DNA from: Gordonia asplenii
GTDB taxonomy: Bacteria > Actinomycetota > Actinomycetes > Mycobacteriales > Mycobacteriaceae
Assembly: GCF_012933505.1 (NCBI RefSeq)
Contig: NZ_JABBNB010000009.1
Location: forward strand, 62,001 to 126,000
Length of the DNA stretch: 64,000 bases
Direction of reading: 5' to 3'
Numbering within the stretch: the stretch's first letter is position 1; each line of letters opens with the position of its first letter. The notes beneath the pieces are model-generated. The model was not told the DNA's origin. It searched no databases and worked only from the letters and a program-made list of their open reading frames with translations. Shown here piece after piece: positions 17,772-25,143 of the stretch. Both the position numbers and the translations under genes were made by a program.

Positions 17772-17985
17772 CCTACTCGCGGGTAGGTGTGTGACGGTCC
17801 CCACAGGAACCTTATTACTTGATAAGTCCCGTGCTATGTTCATGCCACATTTTCGATCAAGGTGGCAGCCAACTGGTTGCACTACCGCGTGTCGCAGTCG
17901 TTTGAGGGCTGCACCGCAGTACTGCGAGCCAGTACTTCGGCCGTAGCAAGATCTTCGCGACGCGCAGCCAATCAAAGGTGAGGTT
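17772..17985 (+). promoter_or_regulatory. Promoter region of the transhydrogenase operon
   Basis: Holds a second exact CTACTCGCGGGTAG (17773-17786) and a CTTAT-N6-ATAAG inverted repeat near 17812. The ribosome binding site AGGTGAGG lies just before the pntAA ATG. No gene is seen here; the leader could be over 100 nt. Confidence 0.45.
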
Positions 17986-19068
17986 ATGAGCGTCGGTGTC
18001 GTGCGCGAGACTGCCTCGGGAGAACGCCGTGTGGCGTTGGTCCCGAAGGTCGTCGAAACGCTTGTTAAGAAGGGTGTCCCGGTCGTCGTCGAATCGGGTG
18101 CCGGGCTGGGGGCGCTGATCCCCGATGAGCTGTTTACCGCCGCCGGTGCGACGATCGGTGACCCGTATGGCGCCGACGTCGTGGTGCGGGTTGCGCCACC
18201 GGCCGACGACGAGATCGCCAAGCTGCGCGGCGGGCAGAAACTGATCGGCTTCTTGGCGCCCCGCAATGCGGACAACAAGATCGGTGCGCTGTCGGCTGCC
18301 GACGTGGAAGCCTATGCGGTAGAGGCGATTCCGCGTATTTCGCGCGCACAGGTGATGGACGCGCTGAGCTCGCAGGGCAACGTCTCCGGGTACAAGTCGG
18401 TCATCGTCGCCGCTGATCTGTCGACGCGATTCTTCCCGATGCTGACCACCGCAGCGGGCACCGTCAAACCGGCGACCGTGCTGGTTCTGGGCGTCGGCGT
18501 TGCCGGACTGCAGGCGTTGGCCACCGCCAAGCGCTTGGGAGCGCGGACCACCGGCTACGACGTTCGGCCCGAGGTGGCCGAGCAGGTGCGCTCGGTCGGC
18601 GCGCAGTGGCTCGATCTCGGCATCGACGCCGCCGGTGAGGGCGGGTACGCCCGTGAGCTGACCGCGGAAGAGCGGGAGAAGCAACAACAGGCGCTCGAAG
18701 ATGCGATCAAGGGTTTCGACGTCGTGATCACCACCGCGTTGGTGCCTGGACGTCCCGCGCCGCGACTGGTGACGGCTGCGGCGGTCGAAGGCATGAAGCC
18801 GGGCAGCGTCGTCATCGACCTCGCCGGTGAGACCGGCGGCAACTGCGAGCTGACCGAGCCGGGCGAGGTCGTCGTCAAACACGACGTGACCATCGCATCG
18901 CCGCTGAATCTCCCCGCGACGATGCCCGAGCATTCCAGTGAGCTGTATTCGAAGAACCTGTTGGCGCTCATCGAGTTGATGCTCGACGACAACGGCGTGA
19001 TCGCACCCGACTTCGATGACGAGGTCATCGCAGCGGCCTGTGTGACCCGCGAGGAGGCGAAGGCCTGA
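17986..19068 (+). CDS. pntAA: NAD(P) transhydrogenase subunit alpha part 1
   Basis: NAD(H)-binding domain I of the proton-translocating transhydrogenase, which drives NADPH formation from NADH using the proton gradient. 360 residues, cytosolic face. The N-terminal GVVRETASGERRVALVPKVV and the Rossmann motif VLVLGVGVAGLQALATAKRLG are diagnostic, as is the RPEVAEQVRSVGAQWLDLG region. The split form (AA, AB, B) is the usual arrangement in actinobacteria. Ends one base into pntAB (ATG at 19068), so translation is coupled. The ATG at 17986 has AGGTGAGG upstream. Confidence 0.97.
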   Translation: MSVGVVRETASGERRVALVPKVVETLVKKGVPVVVESGAGLGALIPDELFTAAGATIGDPYGADVVVRVAPPADDEIAKLRGGQKLIGFLAPRNADNKIGALSAADVEAYAVEAIPRISRAQVMDALSSQGNVSGYKSVIVAADLSTRFFPMLTTAAGTVKPATVLVLGVGVAGLQALATAKRLGARTTGYDVRPEVAEQVRSVGAQWLDLGIDAAGEGGYARELTAEEREKQQQALEDAIKGFDVVITTALVPGRPAPRLVTAAAVEGMKPGSVVIDLAGETGGNCELTEPGEVVVKHDVTIASPLNLPATMPEHSSELYSKNLLALIELMLDDNGVIAPDFDDEVIAAACVTREEAKA

Positions 19069-19373
19069 TGTACACCGACCTGTTAGCGAATATCGCGATC
19101 CTGGTGCTTGCCGGGTTCGTGGGTTTCGCAGTCATCTCGAAAGTCCCCAACACCCTGCACACCCCGCTGATGTCGGGAACCAACGCCATCCACGGCATCG
19201 TCGTGCTGGGCGCATTGGTAGTGCTGGGCAAACTGCCGGCCGACGCCAACTGGGGCGTGCGCATCATCGCTTTCGTCGCGCTGGTCTTCGGAACGCTCAA
19301 CGTCGTCGGTGGCTTCGCCGTGACCGACCGCATGCTGGGCATGTTCAAGGGTAAGAAGGAGGCCGCCAAGTGA
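19068..19373 (+). CDS. pntAB: NAD(P) transhydrogenase subunit alpha part 2
   Basis: 101-residue membrane subunit contributing three transmembrane helices to the proton channel of the transhydrogenase. VISKVPNTLHTPLMSGTNAI is the conserved loop of this domain, and FGTLNVVGGFAVTDRMLGMF ends it. Its start overlaps the pntAA stop and its stop overlaps the pntB start (GTGA at 19370), so the three subunits are made in step. Confidence 0.97.
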   Translation: MYTDLLANIAILVLAGFVGFAVISKVPNTLHTPLMSGTNAIHGIVVLGALVVLGKLPADANWGVRIIAFVALVFGTLNVVGGFAVTDRMLGMFKGKKEAAK

Positions 19374-20872
19374 GCGCGACCCTGCTGAGCGAGGGCGCTG
19401 TGGTTTCCGAAGCCCTCGGATATGGCGTGACGGTGCTGTACATCGTCGCTTTCTCCCTGTTCATCTACGGTCTGATGGGGCTGACCGGCCCGAAGACCGC
19501 GGTACGCGGCAACTGGATCGCAGCCGTCGGCATGGGGATCGCGATCGTCGCGACCCTGCTGGGCGTGTACAACTCGGCGGGCGACGCCGGGGTGCCTGCG
19601 ATCAACTGGGTCCTGATCGTCATCGGTCTGGCCGTCGGCGTGGCGCTCGGTATCCCGCCCGCGCTCAAGACGAAGATGACCGCGATGCCGCAGCTGGTCG
19701 CGCTGTTCAACGGCGTGGGCGGCGGAACCGTCGCATTGATCGCCTGGGCCGAGTACATCGAATACCACGGATTCACCACCGTGCCCGACGTACCCAGCGT
19801 GCACGTCATCGTCGGATCGCTGTTCGCGGCGATCATCGGTTCGGTGTCGTTCTGGGGATCGCTGGTCGCCTTCGCCAAACTGCAGGAACTGCTGAATAAG
19901 AACCTCGAACGCAAGCTCGTCGCGGCCGCCAAGGGATTCCAGCTGGCCAACATCGTGCTGGCGATCGTCGCGATCGGCATCGCCGTCTACATCGGCGTCA
20001 AGGCAGGCGCCGGAGACGGGCCGACTCCGTGGTTCTGGATCGTCGGACTGCTCATCGCCGCAGGTGTGATGGGTCTGTTCGTGGTGTTCCCGATCGGTGG
20101 CGCCGACATGCCCGTCGTGATCTCGCTGCTCAACGCGATGACCGGTCTGTCGGCCGCGGCCGCGGGTCTTGCGCTGAACAACCAGGCGATGATCGTCGCC
20201 GGCATGATCGTCGGCGCATCGGGCTCCATCCTGACCAACCTGATGGCCAAGGCGATGAACCGGTCCATCCCGGCGATCATCTTCGGCTCCTTCGGCGGTG
20301 GCGACGACGCCGCGGCCGGCGGTCCGGGCGCAGCAGGTGGAACCGTCAAGGCCACCTCGGCCGCCGACGCCGCGATCCAGATGGCCTACGCCAACCAGGT
20401 CATCGTCGTGCCCGGCTACGGCCTGGCCGTCGCACAGGCTCAGCACGCCGTCAAGGAGATGGCGTCGCTGCTCGAATCCAAGGGCGTCGAAGTCAAGTAC
20501 GCGATCCACCCCGTCGCCGGACGTATGCCCGGCCACATGAACGTGCTGCTCGCCGAGGCCGACGTGCCGTATGACTCGATGAAGGAAATGGACGACATCA
20601 ACGGTGAATTCCAGCGCACCGACGTCGCCATCGTCATCGGCGCCAACGACGTCACCAACCCGGCCGCCCGCAACGATCCGTCGTCGCCCATCCACGGCAT
20701 GCCGATCCTCAACGTCGACCAGGCACGCTCCACAATCGTGCTCAAGCGCTCGATGAGCTCCGGCTACGCGGGCATCGAGAACCCGCTGTTCTTCGCCGAC
20801 GGAACGTCGATGCTGTTCGGCGACGCGAAGAAGTCGGTCGACTCGGTTATCGAGGAGTTGAAGGCCTTGTAG
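19370..20872 (+). CDS. pntB: NAD(P) transhydrogenase subunit beta
   Basis: 500-residue subunit with about eight N-terminal membrane helices (residues about 15-290) forming the channel with PntAB, and a C-terminal NADP-binding domain III. Domain III shows IVVPGYGLAVAQAQHAVKEM, HPVAGRMPGHMNVLLAEADV and VIGANDVTNPAARNDPSSPI, all characteristic. Starts at GTG 19370, four bases before the end of pntAB. A terminator follows 24 bp after the stop. An Ala/Gly-rich linker near residue 310 joins the membrane and NADP domains. Confidence 0.97.
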   Translation: MSATLLSEGAVVSEALGYGVTVLYIVAFSLFIYGLMGLTGPKTAVRGNWIAAVGMGIAIVATLLGVYNSAGDAGVPAINWVLIVIGLAVGVALGIPPALKTKMTAMPQLVALFNGVGGGTVALIAWAEYIEYHGFTTVPDVPSVHVIVGSLFAAIIGSVSFWGSLVAFAKLQELLNKNLERKLVAAAKGFQLANIVLAIVAIGIAVYIGVKAGAGDGPTPWFWIVGLLIAAGVMGLFVVFPIGGADMPVVISLLNAMTGLSAAAAGLALNNQAMIVAGMIVGASGSILTNLMAKAMNRSIPAIIFGSFGGGDDAAAGGPGAAGGTVKATSAADAAIQMAYANQVIVVPGYGLAVAQAQHAVKEMASLLESKGVEVKYAIHPVAGRMPGHMNVLLAEADVPYDSMKEMDDINGEFQRTDVAIVIGANDVTNPAARNDPSSPIHGMPILNVDQARSTIVLKRSMSSGYAGIENPLFFADGTSMLFGDAKKSVDSVIEELKAL

Positions 20873-20895
20873 TTTCGGCTCTTCAGTGTTGTTCG

Positions 20896-20938
20896 ACGAC
20901 GGGTCCGGGCGTTTGTCCGGGCCCGTCGTTGTTTGTTT
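20896..20938 (+). terminator. Terminator of the pnt operon
   Basis: Stem ACGACGGGTCCGG with CCGGGCCCGTCGT (one G-U pair), followed by TGTTTGTTT. Strong and correctly placed after pntB. Confidence 0.88.
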
Positions 20939-21634
20939 CCGCGGCAGTAATTCAGTTCGACGGCGGTGGTTGCCGCCATAGTTGTTCGACGAACGTGGCG
21001 CGGGGGATTGCTGCAGCCGAGAAGCGGTGACGTGGGGAGCAAATCCTCACGTAAACAATGCCTTTCACGGCAACGATCCACGGAAGTCGAGTTCCGAATG
21101 GGCGCAGATGAGCAGGTTGGGGGGCTCTGCCGAGGAAGACCAGGTCACGCATCCGACGATGCCCGCGTCGTCATCGCTCGTCCTCCCGACGACGGTGATG
21201 AGCTCCCGCCGCTGTCACTCCCACGGCGGTCCTTCCCACTGCTGTCACTCCTACTGCGGTAGCTGCGTGCCACTGCAGTAACCGAACTCCGACGGCAGCA
21301 GCTCACTCTCACGGCAGCAGTTCACTCCCACGGCGGTGGTTCGCTCCCACTGCGGTAGTCACCGCCGTATTTTCGGGTTACCGCCGTAGTTGTTCGACGA
21401 ACGTAGCGCGAAGGGATTACCGCAGCGAGCAGCCGAGATGTGCGGAGCAAATCCTCACGTACCGGTTGCGTGGGGCGTTGTCGGCATCGCTGTGCGAATT
21501 CGTTGGTGTGCGTTTCGCTTGTCGCTGCGACTCGTTTGAGGATGTTGGGTTCCGGGGCGATGAGTTTTTCTCGCGTGCCTTGTCTATCCCTGTGAAGCCG
21601 CTTCCAAAGCCCGCTACTCATCCAGGAGCACATC
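20939..21634. repeat. Repeat-bearing spacer upstream of the DoxX-like gene
   Basis: No credible gene. Two direct copies of a segment of about 95 bp lie near 20962-21055 and 21363-21455; both carry GTTGTTCGACGAACGT and GGAGCAAATCCTCACGT. Between them, about 21197-21385, lies a degenerate array of roughly eleven units of 11-25 bp, mostly 18-19, of the type CTCCCACGGCGGTAGTTCA. Similar GCGGTAAC motifs recur at 22225-22310 after the DoxX-like gene. Confidence 0.7.
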
Positions 21635-22072
21635 ATGACCACCTTCTCGCCCGCCGAAATCGCCGCCGCCGTTCCCGTTGACGAGGCACCTCGCCGAAGC
21701 CGGGCAAACATCGCCGGCATCGTGATCAGCGTCCTCGTCGGCGCGTTCCTCATCTTCGACGTCGTCGGGAAACTCACCCGACCGCAGGCCGTGATCGAGG
21801 GTATGGCCAAGCTCGGATTCCCCATCGAGCAGGCGACTGTCATGGGCGTTGTCCTGCTGACTTGTGTTGTCGTATATGCCATTCCGCGCACCGCGGTGCT
21901 TGGCGCGCTGGGCATCACCGCCTACCTCGGTGGCGCGGTCACGGCGAATATGCGCATCGACGCGCCGCTCGGCAGCACGATCCTCTTCGCCGTCTACCTC
22001 GGGGTGTTCATGTGGATCGGGCTGGTCCTGCGCCGCCCCGAACTGCTGAAGGTCGTCGGCCTTCGACGCTGA
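21635..22072 (+). CDS. DoxX-like membrane protein
   Basis: 145-residue protein with four predicted membrane helices (about 27-44, 66-86, 91-109, 113-132) and a short acidic N-terminus. The pattern FDVVGKLTRPQAVIEGMAKLGFP and the order of helices fit the DoxX-like / SURF4-type family. These proteins have no firmly assigned function in bacteria. The ATG has AGGAG 7 nt upstream. Monocistronic: repeats lie on both sides, and a hairpin follows about 27 bp downstream. Confidence 0.8.
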   Translation: MTTFSPAEIAAAVPVDEAPRRSRANIAGIVISVLVGAFLIFDVVGKLTRPQAVIEGMAKLGFPIEQATVMGVVLLTCVVVYAIPRTAVLGALGITAYLGGAVTANMRIDAPLGSTILFAVYLGVFMWIGLVLRRPELLKVVGLRR

Positions 22073-22099
22073 TTGCCGATCTCGGCTTCGGCCAGAGCA

Positions 22100-22126
22100 A
22101 ATGGGGTCGCCGTCGGCGACCCCATT
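22100..22126 (+). terminator. Probable terminator hairpin of the DoxX-like gene
   Basis: Perfect 12-bp stem AATGGGGTCGCC / GGCGACCCCATT with a 3-nt loop. There is no U run, so it may act as an RNA end-stabiliser or an actinobacterial I-shaped terminator. Confidence 0.65.
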
Positions 22127-22890
22127 GCTGTGTTGAGCGGGCTGGGAGTCGTCGGCGGCGGACCTGTGCTGCTGTCGCGTGAGTGTGAGACTCGATGCAC
22201 AGGTTCGGCGCGGCGTGCACTGCGGTGCTCGAATTGCCGCTGCGGTAACTCTCAACGCTGCGGTAACCAGCGCAGTGGGAAGGGTTACCGCAGTTGCGAA
22301 TTGACTGCCGCCGCTCGACGTGGATACCGCCGTCGGGGCGTCGGGTCGCCAGACCCGTCTACTTCGGATACAACCACTCGCTACTTCGACTCGTTTCTCG
22401 CTCAGCACGGCGTCTCGCTTCGGCACCCGGCCTGGATCCACCGGTGGTGAACTCATTTCGCTGGTTGAGTCGGTCCGAGCGCCGTGCTGAGCGAGGCGCT
22501 AGCCGAGTCGAAGCGACCAGCGTGTCGAAACCACGTTGGCACAACGACTTTCGATGATGCGCGCCAATATCGTCGATGTCACCCGGCAAGTGACGCGTGT
22601 GCACCCTACGGGTGCACACGCCTCGATGTTCGATTCCATCACAGTTCGACACTTGCGTCACCGTCAAATGCATTGTGGTACAGGGGTTTCGACACGCTCG
22701 TCGCTAGCGCTCCTCGCGGCTCAACCAGCGGATGGAGTGTCCGGACCGGTGAAACCAGGCTCAACCAGCGGAGGGAGTCAGGTCGCCTCCGGTAGTCGCG
22801 GCAATTCGCCGGCCGAACCGCGTTGCTGCGTTATCGAAGTGTCATACGGATGGTCTCTGGTCGTTGCCAACCACCCATAGTGTTACGCAA
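22127..22890. repeat. Spacer with MITE-like element copy A
   Basis: Contains GCGGTAAC-type short repeats (22225-22310), a REP-like fragment at about 22385-22440 and the complete palindromic element 22460-22729. A partial direct repeat, CCGGTGAAACCAGGCTCAACCAGC, follows it at 22744-22767. No gene is seen. Confidence 0.75.
22460..22729 (+). repeat. MITE-like palindromic element, core type 1, copy A
   Basis: Begins GCTGGTTGAGTCGGTCCGAG and ends CTCGCGGCTCAACCAGC. The inner ends of the terminal repeats are GTGTCGAAACC and GGTTTCGACAC. The core contains CACAACGACTTTCGA, GCGCCAATATCG, a 10-bp dyad (GTGTGCACCC / GGGTGCACAC) and CATCAAATGCATTGTGGTAC. Copies B, C and D share this core. Confidence 0.8.
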
Positions 22891-23907
22891 GTGACTCAAG
22901 TGAACCGCGGTAGGCGCTTCAAAGTGGTGGCCGTCGGCACGGTCGTCGCCGCAGCGGTCGGCGGTGCGGCCGTCGGAGCCCTCCCTGTCGCGCAGTCGAC
23001 GTCGATCACGCACACCGCCGATTCCATCGATGCCGGGAAGCTCTACAACTCCGCGCAGAAGAAGTTCGAGGCAGGCGACGTCACAGGTGGTCTCACCGAC
23101 CTGGCCTCGGCGGTCAAAGTAGCCGGCAACGACGCCGATATCCTTGCGCTGCAAGCCATCTGGTCAGACCAGGTCGACGATACGACAGCCCGCAACACGG
23201 CCCTGACCAAGCTGGCCTCGACCAATGCCACAGCGGCGGCCACGGCCCGCAACATCATCGACGGCGTCACCGCGGCGGCCGCGCTGGTGCCCGACGCCAG
23301 GCCCAAGAATGTAGTCGGGCAGACCGCGATCGTGATCCTCGGCGGCGGAGTCGCCGGCGGCCTGTCCGCTCCCGAACTCGTCAACCGACTCACCGTCGGC
23401 GCCGAACAGGCCAGGATTGCGGCGTCGGCACCGATCATCGTCAGCGGCGGTGCGCCGAAAGGGAGCGCCGCCGCAGCATCCGGGATGCGAAAGTGGTTGA
23501 TAGGCAAGGGAATATCTGCCAGTAGGATCGCGACGGACGATGCATCGACGTCGACCGTCACCAGCGCCCAGAATACCGCGGCCATCCTCAAACTACGCGG
23601 CGTCTCCGACGCGGTCTTGGTAACCTCACCGAACCAACTCCGCAGTGCCGCCGCGGATTTCGCCGGTGCGGGACTGAAAGTCGCCGCAGCGGTTACCACT
23701 TCGACCGACCTGAGCAAATATGCCACCCCGCTGACAAAAGATCAGCAGAAGGGCATCCGGCTCGAATCGACAAGGGCCGCAAAGATTCCGGCCAGCAAGA
23801 CCGAGGGTCTGCTGTTGCCGGGCTCGCTGCCCGACCCCGGCCCCGGCTTGATCACCGACATCGGCGGCAAGATGATCGAGGGACTGTTCACGGGAAGCAA
23901 GGGGTGA
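22891..23907 (+). CDS. DUF218 (YdcF/ElyC-type) exported protein
   Basis: About 338 residues. A hydrophobic N-terminal segment (VVAVGTVVAAAVGGAAVGALPVA) follows basic residues, indicating membrane anchoring or export. A helical Ala-rich region (about 40-130) precedes a DUF218 domain: VILGGGVAGG, APIIVSGGAPKG, ASGMRKWLIGKGISASRIATDD, and a late VTSPNQLRSA. DUF218 proteins include YdcF, SanA and ElyC, linked to envelope integrity; no enzyme activity is secure. The start is uncertain: GTG 22891 is preferred because CATAGT ends 9 nt upstream, with GTG 22900 or TTG 22864 as alternatives. The 3' end overlaps the convergent small membrane gene by 20 bp. Confidence 0.75.
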   Translation: MTQVNRGRRFKVVAVGTVVAAAVGGAAVGALPVAQSTSITHTADSIDAGKLYNSAQKKFEAGDVTGGLTDLASAVKVAGNDADILALQAIWSDQVDDTTARNTALTKLASTNATAAATARNIIDGVTAAAALVPDARPKNVVGQTAIVILGGGVAGGLSAPELVNRLTVGAEQARIAASAPIIVSGGAPKGSAAAASGMRKWLIGKGISASRIATDDASTSTVTSAQNTAAILKLRGVSDAVLVTSPNQLRSAAADFAGAGLKVAAAVTTSTDLSKYATPLTKDQQKGIRLESTRAAKIPASKTEGLLLPGSLPDPGPGLITDIGGKMIEGLFTGSKG

Positions 23908-24286
23908 GCACCCCGTCCTGATTGTCTCGGCTGGCGCGGTACGTCACCGCCAGCGTCAACTGGGCGATGATCGTCGTCAGCCCCAGCCCCGCGGTCCGGG
24001 CACCGATATCGCCGCTGCGCCACAGCAATCCGATACCGACGAGGTCGGCGGTCGATGCGGCCGCCACGACGTCGATCTGACGATCGGCGTCGGCGCCTTC
24101 GGAGCGCAGCAGGATGGCGCCGAGGGTTGCTTCGCGGGTCGCGATCAGGCGCGACAGCATCGTCATGCCGGGACGCTCGTCGGGCGAGAGTCCGAAGATC
24201 TTCGCGGTGAGCCGGGGAGCCAGCCAGACGGCGAGAAACGAGAGACGGAGGAAGGCGAGGGAGCGGCGGGCGGTGTCTGCGGTCAT
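23888..24286 (-). CDS. Small membrane protein of unknown function
   Basis: 132-residue hypothetical protein. Two or three hydrophobic stretches are visible (SLAFLRLSFLAVWLAP near the start and TAGLGLTTIIAQLTLAVTY near the end), with a central VVAAASTADLVGIGLLW. The pattern recalls small DUF4267-type membrane proteins, but I cannot confirm the family. Starts at ATG 24286. The gap to the phosphodiesterase gene upstream on the same strand is only 37 bp, so the two may be co-transcribed. Confidence 0.6.
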   Translation of the reverse strand: MTADTARRSLAFLRLSFLAVWLAPRLTAKIFGLSPDERPGMTMLSRLIATREATLGAILLRSEGADADRQIDVVAAASTADLVGIGLLWRSGDIGARTAGLGLTTIIAQLTLAVTYRASRDNQDGVLTPCFP

Positions 24287-24323
24287 GCTGCGCAGACTAA
24301 CATCAATAGTTTTTAGGCAGCTG

Positions 24324-25070
24324 TCATTCGCCGGTGGCCACCCGGAAATGCGTTGCCAGCCGGTCGTCGTCGAGTAGGTGAAATGCGACCGACGGCGGCT
24401 GCGTCGGGTCGATCACGCCAGCACCTTCGAAGGGAAGCTTGAGCGTCGACGACACTCCCGGCGCCAAGCACAGCGGCTTACCGGCGAACGACGTCACCGC
24501 CGCGGTATGGGCGTGACCGCATACCAGCCCGACGATGTTGGGGTGCGACCGAACGAGATCTGCGAGGCGCTTCTCGCCCGTCTGCCGAATGACGTCCATC
24601 ACAGGCATGTGCAAAATGACGGGAGGATGGTGGAAGGCGAGCAGAATCCGCGTCGACGACGACACCTCGCGAATACGCGTGTCGATGAAGTCGAGAGTGT
24701 CGTCGGTGATCAGGCCGCTCGACGAGTCGGGCAGGGAACTGTCGACGGCGACGATCCGCAGGTCACCGGAATCGCCCGCCCGCGCGGCGACGTCGAATAC
24801 CGAGTTCTCCGGACGCCCGACGATGTCGAGGTATGTCGGCAGGTGGTCGTGATTGCCGATTGTGGCGATGGTCGGCAGCGGGGTTCGGATCGTCGCCAGG
24901 AACTCGCGGTATTGGTCGGGGGAGCCGGTGTCTGCGATGTCGCCGGTGATCAGCAGGACGTCGATGCCGTCGGCACATCGATTGAGGTAGTCGACGGTGA
25001 TCTCATTGCGGCGCCGGTTGTACTCGGTGCCGTTGAAATGAAGGTCGCTGATGTGGGCGACGACGAACAT
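24324..25070 (-). CDS. cpdA: Class III cyclic-nucleotide phosphodiesterase / metallophosphoesterase
   Basis: 248-residue cytosolic metallophosphoesterase of the CpdA/Rv0805 type, which hydrolyses 2',3'- and 3',5'-cyclic nucleotides or other phosphodiesters. All metal-binding motifs are present in order: DLH (Asp9, His11), GDIAD, GNHD, AFHHPP and GHAHT. Binuclear Fe/Mn is expected. The start at 25070 gives FVVAHISDLHFNG as the first beta strand. Physiological cAMP-PDE activity should not be assumed, since this class is promiscuous. Confidence 0.87.
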   Translation of the reverse strand: MFVVAHISDLHFNGTEYNRRRNEITVDYLNRCADGIDVLLITGDIADTGSPDQYREFLATIRTPLPTIATIGNHDHLPTYLDIVGRPENSVFDVAARAGDSGDLRIVAVDSSLPDSSSGLITDDTLDFIDTRIREVSSSTRILLAFHHPPVILHMPVMDVIRQTGEKRLADLVRSHPNIVGLVCGHAHTAAVTSFAGKPLCLAPGVSSTLKLPFEGAGVIDPTQPPSVAFHLLDDDRLATHFRVATGE

Positions 25071-25143
25071 GCAACCAGGCTATCGGAGACACGCCGCGCA
25101 TCGCTCGCTCACCGCTGCCCACCCACCGCCGCGCATTCGCCGC

